A stretch of DNA of 6,218 bases from Flavobacteriaceae bacterium (lineage in GTDB: Bacteria; Bacteroidota; Bacteroidia; Flavobacteriales; Flavobacteriaceae), in contig JAQWYU010000227.1 in NCBI GenBank assembly GCA_029253805.1, positions 1 through 6,218 of the forward strand, given 5' to 3'. A program made the translations under genes and the position numbers. The notes under the pieces are model-generated. The model saw only the letters and a program-made list of their open reading frames with translations. It did not search any database and was not told the DNA's origin. This document shows positions 1 to 6,218 of this stretch, piece by piece; within the stretch, counting starts at the first letter, position 1, and each line of letters opens with the position of its first letter.

Positions 1-1910
1 ACTGTAACTCGTTTCCCGATAACTTCCTCGGCTGTAAAACTTTCTGCAATACCAGAAACAATAGTCCTAACATCGACTCCAGTATCTACTTTAAGCACCA
101 ATAGTTTTTTTGCTTTTGACATCTTCTCAGCCTCCAAGACAGTCCCAACTCTAATATCTAATTTAGAAAAATCTTCAAAAGAGATTGTTTCTTTTTGAGA
201 CTCTATTTTTTTATTGACAGTTTCATTAACCAGCTTACTTTTTGCCAATTTATCCAATTGAAAATCAATTTCAGAATCTTCTATTTTAGCGAATAAGAGT
301 TCAGACTCTCCTATTTGATGAGAGGGCTTAATCATAGGGTCTCCACTCTCAATGTTTTTCCAAGAAATTAAATCTAAATTTAGCATTGATTTTAATCTTT
401 TGGATGATGCAGGTAATAGGGGCTCAGATAATACTGCCAGTGCTGCGGCAATTTGAAGAGCGATATACATTATAGTTTGAACTCGGGCAGGATCAGTTTT
501 TATAACCTTCCAGGGTTCAGCATCTGCCAAAAATTTATTCCCATGTCTTGCAAGGTTCATAAACTCTTGGCTGGCTTCTCTAAATCGATACCGCTCAATA
601 GATTTCGAAATTATAAGTGGATAAGACTTAATAAGATCTAGGGCTACCAAATCATCATTAGAAAACTTTTGCGGAGCTGGTACGATACCTTGGTAATACT
701 TCGTAGTCAACACCATAACCCTATTTATAAAATTTCCAAAAATAGCAACCAACTCATTATTATTTCTAGCTTGAAAATCTTTCCAAGTAAAATCATTATC
801 CTTTGTTTCAGGAGCAGTAGCTGTTAATACATATCTTAAGACATCTTGTTTATCTGGAAATTCTTTTAAATAATCAGGAAGCCAAACTGCCCAGTTTTTG
901 GAAGTAGATAGTTTTTGACCCTCAAGATTTAAAAATTCATTAGCAGGAACATTAGATGGAAGAATATAACTACCCTCGGCCTTCAACATAGCTGGAAAAA
1001 TAATACAATGAAATACAATATTGTCCTTACCAATAAAATGAACTAGCGTGGTATTACTATCTTTCCAATATGGCTCCCAATCTTTACCTTCTCTTTGAGC
1101 CCATTCTTTGGTTGATGAAATATATCCTATTGGGGCATCAAACCATACATACAAAACCTTTCCATCTGCACCCTTAACGGGAACAGGAATACCCCAATCT
1201 AAGTCACGGGTAACTGCACGAGGGCGTAAGCCATCGTCAAGCCAAGACTTACATTGACCGTAAACATTAGGTTTCCAGTCTGATTTGTGACCATCCAAAA
1301 TCCATTCTTTTAAAAACGACTCGTGTTTGTCAAGTGGTAAAAACCAGTGTTTTGTATCTTTCAAACTTGGAGTTACACCTGTTATTGCGGATTTAGGGTT
1401 CAACAAGTCTGTGGCGTTATGAGAAGTACCACAGGCTTCACATTGATCTCCGTAACTTTCTTCATTGCCACACTTTGGGCAAGTACCTACAACAAAACGA
1501 TCAGCTAAAAACTGAGCAGCTTTGGAGTCATAAAGTTGTGCATTTGTTTCTTCCAAAAATTCACCACTAGCATGAAGGTTTTTAAAAAACTCCGAAGCAG
1601 TATCGTGATGAATTTTTGCTGATGTTCTTGAGTAATTATCAAACGAAATACCAAAATCCTCAAAAGAAGACTTAATATTTGAATTATAATAATCTACAAT
1701 GTCCTGTGGAGAAATCCCTTCATTTTTAGCTTTTATTGTGATAGGTACACCATGCTCATCACTTCCACAAATAAACGCTACATCGTGACCCTTTAAACGC
1801 ATGTAACGTGCATATATATCGGCCGGCACATAAACTCCTGCCAAGTGCCCGATGTGTAATGGTCCATTAGTGTAAGGCAGGGCTGCTGTAATTGTAAAAC
1901 GTTTTGACAT
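1..1910 (-). CDS. metG: Methionyl-tRNA synthetase, 3' end cut off by the window
   Basis: This cytosolic class I aminoacyl-tRNA synthetase joins methionine to tRNA-Met, both initiator and elongator, using ATP. The reading frame is open from the ATG at 1910 to the window edge (636 complete codons, no stop). The N-terminus reads [20 protein letters not shown], with the HIGH motif at residues 19-22. A four-cysteine zinc knuckle follows: CPKC at 144-147 and CEAC at 157-160. [10 protein letters not shown] comes next, then the KMSKS-type loop as KLSTS at 333-337, which closes the active site. The helical anticodon-binding region includes [15 protein letters not shown] from about 383. From about residue 578 a C-terminal OB-fold tRNA-binding domain (EMAPII/Trbp111 type) begins, with [20 protein letters not shown] and [16 protein letters not shown]. 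In related Bacteroidota the protein has roughly 680-690 residues, so about 50 are outside the window. The start is well supported because the family begins just before the [14 protein letters not shown] segment. No Shine-Dalgarno sequence is visible. Identification is very secure. Confidence 0.98.
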   Translation of the reverse strand, partial: MSKRFTITAALPYTNGPLHIGHLAGVYVPADIYARYMRLKGHDVAFICGSDEHGVPITIKAKNEGISPQDIVDYYNSNIKSSFEDFGISFDNYSRTSAKIHHDTASEFFKNLHASGEFLEETNAQLYDSKAAQFLADRFVVGTCPKCGNEESYGDQCEACGTSHNATDLLNPKSAITGVTPSLKDTKHWFLPLDKHESFLKEWILDGHKSDWKPNVYGQCKSWLDDGLRPRAVTRDLDWGIPVPVKGADGKVLYVWFDAPIGYISSTKEWAQREGKDWEPYWKDSNTTLVHFIGKDNIVFHCIIFPAMLKAEGSYILPSNVPANEFLNLEGQKLSTSKNWAVWLPDYLKEFPDKQDVLRYVLTATAPETKDNDFTWKDFQARNNNELVAIFGNFINRVMVLTTKYYQGIVPAPQKFSNDDLVALDLIKSYPLIISKSIERYRFREASQEFMNLARHGNKFLADAEPWKVIKTDPARVQTIMYIALQIAAALAVLSEPLLPASSKRLKSMLNLDLISWKNIESGDPMIKPSHQIGESELLFAKIEDSEIDFQLDKLAKSKLVNETVNKKIESQKETISFEDFSKLDIRVGTVLEAEKMSKAKKLLVLKVDTGVDVRTIVSGIAESFTAEEVIGKRVT

Positions 1911-1929
1911 TTTGTATTATTTATACCAA

Positions 1930-1961
1930 CAAAAATACATAATATTACTTCTAATTAGAAA
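1930..1961 (-). promoter_or_regulatory. Candidate Bacteroidota-type promoter of metG
   Basis: On the minus strand, TATTTTTG (1937 down to 1930) fits the Bacteroidota -7 consensus TAnnTTTG exactly. TTTC (1961 down to 1958) lies 20 bases upstream and matches three of four bases of the -33 element TTTG at a normal spacing. The -7 box ends 19 bases before the metG ATG, which would give a short leader of roughly a dozen bases. The match is seen in the sequence. Its use as a promoter is inferred, and AT-rich DNA yields such matches by chance fairly often. Confidence 0.45.
1949..1960. repeat. 12-bp perfect palindrome at the metG -33 region
   Basis: TTCTAATTAGAA is its own reverse complement over 12 bases, with no spacer. 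It overlaps the candidate -33 element of metG, a position where a dimeric regulator could block transcription. No known operator is recognised. The AT-rich composition makes chance a realistic explanation. Confidence 0.35.
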
Positions 1962-1983
1962 CAGAACATTAGAGAAATTCTTA

Positions 1984-2002
1984 TATTTACTAATAGTAAA
2001 TA
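1984..2002. repeat. 19-bp inverted repeat with 9-bp perfect arms in the divergent spacer
   Basis: The left arm TATTTACTA and right arm TAGTAAATA are perfect reverse complements around a single central A. The symmetry stops at the flanking bases 1983 and 2003. It lies 74 bases upstream of the metG ATG and 101 bases upstream of the carboxypeptidase ATG, so it is placed to affect either promoter. It has the size and symmetry of a binding site for a dimeric regulator, but I do not recognise it as any named operator. It is not followed by a T-run in the way of a terminator. Confidence 0.4.
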
Positions 2003-2103
2003 ATAATGGTTTTTTAATTTATCGACATTTCCCTTTTTTCTGTTATAAATTATTGGTAAAAATCCACAAACTTCAGACAGCATAACAAAAACTGATACCC
2101 AAT

Positions 2104-3027
2104 ATGGATTCTAATATGATACGACCGTTCTGTTTACAAGAGGGAGACATTGTTGCCATGATAGCTCCCGCTGGAGTCTTAAAACAAAATCGTGAAGTAA
2201 TTCAAAGAACAAAAATAGTTCTAAAAAATTGGGGTTTAAAAGTTGTGTTTGGGAAAAATATAGAAAAAAAACTAAACCATTTTGCAGGATCGGATAAAGA
2301 CAGAACAGATGACTTTCAATGGGCACTTGACAATCCTAAAATTAAAGCAATATGGTGTGCACGTGGGGGATACGGCTCTCAAAGAATCATAGACAAACTA
2401 AACTTTGAAAAATTTAAAAAAAACCCAAAGTGGATTGTAGGGTATTCCGATATTACAGTCTTTCATGAAAAACTTCATAAACTAGGTTACCAGAGCATAC
2501 ACGGAATGATGTGTATCAATTTAGTTGATGATCCAAAATCGATTAAACTATCGTTAGAAACTCTAAAATCAGCTCTTTTCGGAGAACTTGAGGGCTACAA
2601 TATTGAAGGAAACTATTATAACAAAGTTGGTAAAACCCATGGACAACTTATTGGTGGAAATTTAACATTAATTACTGCTACACTAGGGAGTAAAACTAGT
2701 ATAAATACAAAAGGAAAAATTATTTTTATTGAAGAAATTGGCGAATATAAATACCATATTGACCGACAATTACAATCATTAAAACGTGCTGGTTACTTCG
2801 ATCAATGCTCTGGCGTAATAATAGGAGATATTAGTAAACTAAAAATCAATGATCCCCTGTGGGGGGAATCAGTTGAAGAACTTATTTTAGACGTTCTTAA
2901 AGATACTAATTTTCCTGTCGCTTTTGGCTTCCCAGCAGGACATGAAAATGAGAATAGAGCGCTCTATTTAGGGCGGGATATTAAACTGAACGTCACAAAA
3001 AATAAAACAAATATTATTTTTCAATAA
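2104..3027 (+). CDS. LD-carboxypeptidase, peptidase family S66 (LdcA/MccF-like)
   Basis: Members of this family are serine peptidases that mostly trim the terminal D-alanine from the murein tetrapeptide between L- and D-centres, during cytosolic recycling of cell-wall fragments. Some relatives (MccF) instead cleave microcin C-type compounds. The 307-residue length is normal for the family. The N-terminal domain starts with LQEGDIVAMIAPAG (residues 11-24) and contains ARGGYGSQRIIDKLN (86-100). The putative nucleophile is Ser115 in GYSDIT, with Glu210 in FIEEIGEYKYHIDRQL and His280 in FPAGHENENRA. The spacing of the last two agrees with the E. coli LdcA triad as I remember it. There is no signal peptide or membrane segment, so it is probably cytosolic. 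A second ATG at 2116 (Met5, giving MIRPFCLQEGD) matches the usual family start at least as well as 2104; neither has a Shine-Dalgarno sequence. The symbol is left blank because substrate cannot be told from sequence. The family call is very secure; murein recycling is the likeliest role. Confidence 0.93.
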   Translation: MDSNMIRPFCLQEGDIVAMIAPAGVLKQNREVIQRTKIVLKNWGLKVVFGKNIEKKLNHFAGSDKDRTDDFQWALDNPKIKAIWCARGGYGSQRIIDKLNFEKFKKNPKWIVGYSDITVFHEKLHKLGYQSIHGMMCINLVDDPKSIKLSLETLKSALFGELEGYNIEGNYYNKVGKTHGQLIGGNLTLITATLGSKTSINTKGKIIFIEEIGEYKYHIDRQLQSLKRAGYFDQCSGVIIGDISKLKINDPLWGESVEELILDVLKDTNFPVAFGFPAGHENENRALYLGRDIKLNVTKNKTNIIFQ

Positions 3028-3059
3028 ACTCCTAAAAATAAATAGAGCAGTTTTTTTAT
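3028..3059. terminator. Short gap between convergent genes, possible weak bidirectional terminator
   Basis: Only 32 bases lie between the stop codons of the carboxypeptidase gene (TAA, 3025-3027) and mfd (TAG on the minus strand, 3062-3060). TAAAAA (3033-3038) can pair with TTTTTA (3053-3058), and a seven-T run sits at 3051-3057. Transcription from the left would thus end in a U-run, and transcription from the right would meet five Us. There is no GC-rich stem, so this is not a canonical intrinsic terminator, and termination here is only inferred. Confidence 0.25.
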
Positions 3060-6000
3060 CTAATTATAATCCAAAATTGGCTTCAGAGATTTTAGACCCT
3101 CTTGAACAGTATTAATATTTTTAAAACTCATCAATAGCCTCAGTCCTTGTCTCATTTGTTTTTCTTTAATAGAGCATAATTTCGGATTAGCTTGTACATA
3201 CTTAAGGATTCTAGTGAAATGATCACTTTGATAAAAAAGACTGTTTTGATCTCTAACGAAATAACCAATAAGTTTACCCTGTTTCATCACAATTTTATCA
3301 AATCCTAACTTAGTTGCTAACCACTTAATTCTCACACTGTCTAAAAGATCTACTACCTGAATTGGTAAAGCACCAAACCGATCAGTTAAATCACAATCAA
3401 AAACTTCTAATTCAGTCTCAGATTTAAGAGTGTTAAGTTGCGTATAAAGACTTAGACGCTCTGTAATATTATTAACAAAATCATCTGGAAACATTAGAGA
3501 AAAGTCCGTATCTAGTGTTATCTCTTTTACAAATTGTTTATTATTTATCTCTTCCTTAAATAAGTTCTTAAATTCTGATTCTTTCAGCTCTTCAATGGCC
3601 TCATTAAGAATCTTCTGATAGGTTTCGAATCCGATATCATTAATAAAACCACTTTGTTCACCTCCTAACAAATCACCTGCGCCCCTTATTTCTAAATCTT
3701 TCATAGCTATATTAAATCCACTCCCAAGTGCTGTATATTGTTCCAAGGCTGATATTCGTTTACGGGCATCGTCTGTCATGGCATGAAAATCAGGCGTAAT
3801 AAAATAACAGAATGCTTTTTTATTACTTCGACCTACTCGACCACGCATTTGATGCAGGTCACTCAACCCAAAATTATTCGCATTATTTATCAAAATTGTA
3901 TTTGCGTTAGGTACATCTAACCCGCTCTCAACTATCGTAGTACTAACTAGTACATCAAATTCTCCGCCCATAAAATCTAACATTAGCCGTTCTAGCTTTC
4001 GACCTTCTAACTGACCATGGCCAACTCTAATTTTAGCATCTGGTACTAAGCGTTGAATCAAACCAGCAACTTCTTTTATGTTTTCTATTCTGTTGTGAAT
4101 AAAATAAACCTGTCCTGAACGCTGAATTTCGTAAGAGATAGCATCCCTTATTATAGTTTCATTTAAACGAATTACTTGACTTTCAATTGGATAACGATTT
4201 GGAGGCGGAGTATTAATAACAGATAAATCTCGTGCTGCCATAAGACTAAATTGCAATGTCCTAGGAATCGGAGTTGCAGTGAGGGTTAATACATCAACAT
4301 TATCCTTTAAAGTTTTAAGTTTTTCTTTAACAGCTACACCAAATTTTTGCTCTTCGTCAACAATTAAAAGTCCTAAATCTTTGAACTTAACAGATTTGTT
4401 TACTAACTGATGCGTACCAATAATAATATCTAATTGACCTGACTCTAATTGCTCTAGAGTATCTTTTCGCTGCTTTGTTGTTTTGAATCTGTTAATGTAA
4501 TCAATGGTAACGGGAAAATCCTTAAAACGAGCTCTAAAAGTCTTGGCATGTTGAAATGCAAGTATAGTTGTAGGTACTAATATAGCTACTTGCTTTCCGT
4601 TGTCAACGGCTTTAAAAGCAGCTCTTATAGCTACTTCGGTTTTACCAAAGCCAACATCCCCACAAATTAAGCGATCCATTGGGCGCTCACTTTCCATATC
4701 TGCTTTTATATCTGCTGTTGCCGTAACCTGGTCTGGTGTATCCTCATACATAAAAGAGGCTTCTAGTTCATGCTGCATTGAACTGTCTGGCTTGTACCTA
4801 TACCCGGTTTCTAATTTTCGCTTTGCGTAAAGTTTGATTAAATTAAAAGCAACCTCCTTAACCTTTATCTTAGTCTTTTGTTTGAGGACTTTCCAGGCCT
4901 TACTTCCAAGCTTATAAATCTTTGGGAGCTTACCATCCTTTCCGTTAAACTTAGTAATTTTGTGAAGAGCATGGATGCTCAAATAAAGAACATCTCGTTC
5001 ACCATAAAACAACTTTATTGCCTCTTGTTTTTTACCTTCAACTTCAATTTTCTGCAAACCTCCAAACTTTCCAATTCCATGATCTATGTGGGTAATATAA
5101 TCTCCTATTTCAAGTTTTGTTAGTTCCTTGAGGGTTATGGATTGCTTTTTGGTATAACCATTTTTTAAGTGAAATTTATGATATCGCTCAAATATTTGAT
5201 GATCAGTGTAACAAACCAATTTATTATCATGATCAACAAATCCCTCATATAAAGACATCACTATAATCTGACAATGAACTTGATTATCCACTGTTTCAAA
5301 AATATCATAAAAACGCTGCGCCTGTTGAGAACTAGAACAACAGATGAAATTATGATAACCCAAATCATGTTTAGAATTTAATTCATCGATCAATAGATTG
5401 AACTGCTTGTTAAATGATGGCTGTGGACCAACTTGAAATTCAATTTTTTGAGAAACATTAGTAGCTAATATGGAATTCATTCCAAATTCAACTACGGAAA
5501 AATCTAGCAATTGTGATTTAAAATTAGCAGAAGTACAAAATAAATCAACAGGGTTACTATAATTAATTTCTGGAGTTAGTGCATCGTATGCCTCTCTAGC
5601 TTTTTGCTGAAGTTTCTCTGTTGATTCTAATAGATTAGAAATGTTTTTTGCAAAAATTAGTGTTTCAGATGATATATATTCAAAAAAGCTCTGACGTGTT
5701 TGATTAAGTAATTTATGTTCTATATTAGGTAATATTTGAATTTTTTTAATAGTATTAGTAGAAAGCTGGGTCTCTATATCAAATGTTCTGATGCTTTCTA
5801 CCTCATCCCCAAAAAATTCAATTCTGTATGGCTCATCATGCGAAAAAGAAAATACGTCTACTATTCCACCACGGACAGAAAATTCTCCAGGTTCTGTAAC
5901 AAAATCTACTCTAGAAAATTGATACTCAAAAAGAACTTCATTGAAAAAATCTAGATTAAGGGTTTCTCCTATACTAACTTTAAAAATTGATTTTTCAAGC

Positions 6001-6218
6001 TGAGTCCTAGAAACTACTTTTTCAAAAAGCGCTTCTGGGTATGTAATAATTATGGCTGGCTTTTTTTGGGAGTTTATTCGATTTAGAACTTCGGCCCTCA
6101 ACAAAACATTTGCATTATCAGTTTCCTCAACTTGATAAGGCCTACGGTAACTTCCAGGGTAAAACAAAACTTGTTTCTCATCCAAAAGCATTTCAAAATC
6201 GTTCAAATAATAAGCGGC
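3060..6218 (-). CDS. mfd: Transcription-repair coupling factor Mfd, 5' end cut off by the window
   Basis: Mfd is a DNA translocase that binds RNA polymerase stalled at DNA damage, pushes it off the template and recruits UvrA for nucleotide excision repair. The visible fragment has 1052 residues, counted from the window edge. Residues 1-165 are the UvrB-like part, with FYPGSYRRPYQ and EPGEFSVRGGIVDVF. A divergent middle region follows. The RNA-polymerase-interacting CarD-like domain lies near 367-424 (IGDYITHIDHGIGKFGG). The translocase lobes carry Walker A GDVGFGKTE (520-528), Walker B DEEQ (621-624), TATPIPRT (647-654) and motif VI QMRGRVGR (790-797). The TRG motif EIRGAGDLLGGEQSG (843-857) and a C-terminal TRCF domain (about 890-1010) complete it. 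The frame is open to the edge and the upstream codons (AAYYLNDFE) still match the family, so the TTG at 6206 is not the start. About 60-70 N-terminal residues are missing compared with Flavobacteriia homologues. All motor motifs are intact, and the promoter is outside the window. Confidence 0.98.
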   Translation of the reverse strand, partial: AAYYLNDFEMLLDEKQVLFYPGSYRRPYQVEETDNANVLLRAEVLNRINSQKKPAIIITYPEALFEKVVSRTQLEKSIFKVSIGETLNLDFFNEVLFEYQFSRVDFVTEPGEFSVRGGIVDVFSFSHDEPYRIEFFGDEVESIRTFDIETQLSTNTIKKIQILPNIEHKLLNQTRQSFFEYISSETLIFAKNISNLLESTEKLQQKAREAYDALTPEINYSNPVDLFCTSANFKSQLLDFSVVEFGMNSILATNVSQKIEFQVGPQPSFNKQFNLLIDELNSKHDLGYHNFICCSSSQQAQRFYDIFETVDNQVHCQIIVMSLYEGFVDHDNKLVCYTDHQIFERYHKFHLKNGYTKKQSITLKELTKLEIGDYITHIDHGIGKFGGLQKIEVEGKKQEAIKLFYGERDVLYLSIHALHKITKFNGKDGKLPKIYKLGSKAWKVLKQKTKIKVKEVAFNLIKLYAKRKLETGYRYKPDSSMQHELEASFMYEDTPDQVTATADIKADMESERPMDRLICGDVGFGKTEVAIRAAFKAVDNGKQVAILVPTTILAFQHAKTFRARFKDFPVTIDYINRFKTTKQRKDTLEQLESGQLDIIIGTHQLVNKSVKFKDLGLLIVDEEQKFGVAVKEKLKTLKDNVDVLTLTATPIPRTLQFSLMAARDLSVINTPPPNRYPIESQVIRLNETIIRDAISYEIQRSGQVYFIHNRIENIKEVAGLIQRLVPDAKIRVGHGQLEGRKLERLMLDFMGGEFDVLVSTTIVESGLDVPNANTILINNANNFGLSDLHQMRGRVGRSNKKAFCYFITPDFHAMTDDARKRISALEQYTALGSGFNIAMKDLEIRGAGDLLGGEQSGFINDIGFETYQKILNEAIEELKESEFKNLFKEEINNKQFVKEITLDTDFSLMFPDDFVNNITERLSLYTQLNTLKSETELEVFDCDLTDRFGALPIQVVDLLDSVRIKWLATKLGFDKIVMKQGKLIGYFVRDQNSLFYQSDHFTRILKYVQANPKLCSIKEKQMRQGLRLLMSFKNINTVQEGLKSLKPILDYN

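Larger units (their letters stand above)
1911..2103. other. AT-rich divergent intergenic spacer between metG and the LD-carboxypeptidase gene
   Basis: These 193 bases separate two genes transcribed away from each other, so the spacer must hold both promoters. It is strongly AT-rich and has no credible open frame or RNA gene. It contains a candidate metG promoter (1930-1961) and two perfect palindromes (1949-1960 and 1984-2002). The half next to the carboxypeptidase gene (about 2005-2103) includes T-rich and A-rich runs. I found no convincing -33/-7 pair there and no Shine-Dalgarno sequence before the ATG at 2104, as is common in Bacteroidota. Confidence 0.85.

Noticed and set aside
453..641. 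Small plus-strand open frame of 62 codons
   Set aside because: Antisense to the anticodon-binding region of metG, which is clearly coding on the other strand.
2022..2060. Possible -33/-7 promoter for the carboxypeptidase gene (TAAATTAT at 2046)
   Set aside because: Only four of the six fixed -7 bases match, and no -33 element lies at proper spacing, so it is not better than chance in this AT-rich stretch.
2111..2326. Minus-strand open frame of 71 codons
   Set aside because: Lies opposite the N-terminal domain of the carboxypeptidase. Its Leu/Phe-rich translation simply mirrors the Lys/Glu-rich real gene.
4344..4355. Mfd Walker B reads DEEQ instead of the E. coli DEEH, as a possible altered motor
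   Set aside because: I recall DEEQ as common in Mfd of Bacteroidota, and all other motor motifs are intact, so it is a lineage form and not a defect.
4600..5123. Two small open frames on the plus strand (4600-4830 and 4878-5123)
   Set aside because: Both lie antisense within the conserved Mfd translocase and RNA-polymerase-binding region, look like no known protein, and are explained by the codon use of mfd.
5736..5954. Small plus-strand open frame of 72 codons
   Set aside because: Antisense to the UvrB-like part of mfd, with a low-complexity basic translation and no start signal. It is a shadow of the real gene.
1..6218. Search for a novel defence, mobile or RNA-based system
   Set aside because: Almost every base is covered by three well-known housekeeping genes, and the two gaps (193 and 32 bp) are too small and plain to hold such a system.

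Overview
This is a housekeeping stretch of an AT-rich genome, roughly one third G+C by eye, most likely from the Bacteroidota and probably the class Flavobacteriia. Three things suggest this. The Mfd protein carries family-typical wording such as FYPGSYRRPYQ, VDEEQKFG and NNANNFGLSDLHQMRGRVGR. The methionyl-tRNA synthetase has a C-terminal tRNA-binding domain and a KLSTS signature. The starts lack Shine-Dalgarno sequences, and a TAnnTTTG-type -7 box precedes metG. The assignment rests on remembered family sequences, not on a search.

Layout: a minus-strand metG (methionyl-tRNA synthetase) fills 1-1910 and runs off the left edge, so its last few dozen residues are missing. An AT-rich divergent spacer follows at 1911-2103. 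It holds a plausible metG promoter and two short perfect palindromes. A complete plus-strand S66-family LD-carboxypeptidase gene lies at 2104-3027. After a 32-bp gap between convergent genes, a minus-strand mfd (transcription-repair coupling factor) fills 3060-6218 and runs off the right edge, so its first several dozen residues are missing.

The three genes serve separate core functions: translation, murein turnover and transcription-coupled DNA repair. Nothing in the sequence links them into one pathway or operon. metG and the carboxypeptidase gene diverge, and the carboxypeptidase gene and mfd converge, so each is probably its own transcription unit on this side.

I found no RNA gene, CRISPR array, insertion sequence, prophage piece, toxin-antitoxin pair or other sign of a novel system. 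The most noteworthy non-coding signal is a 19-bp near-perfect-symmetry palindrome in the divergent spacer, and that could be chance in such AT-rich DNA.
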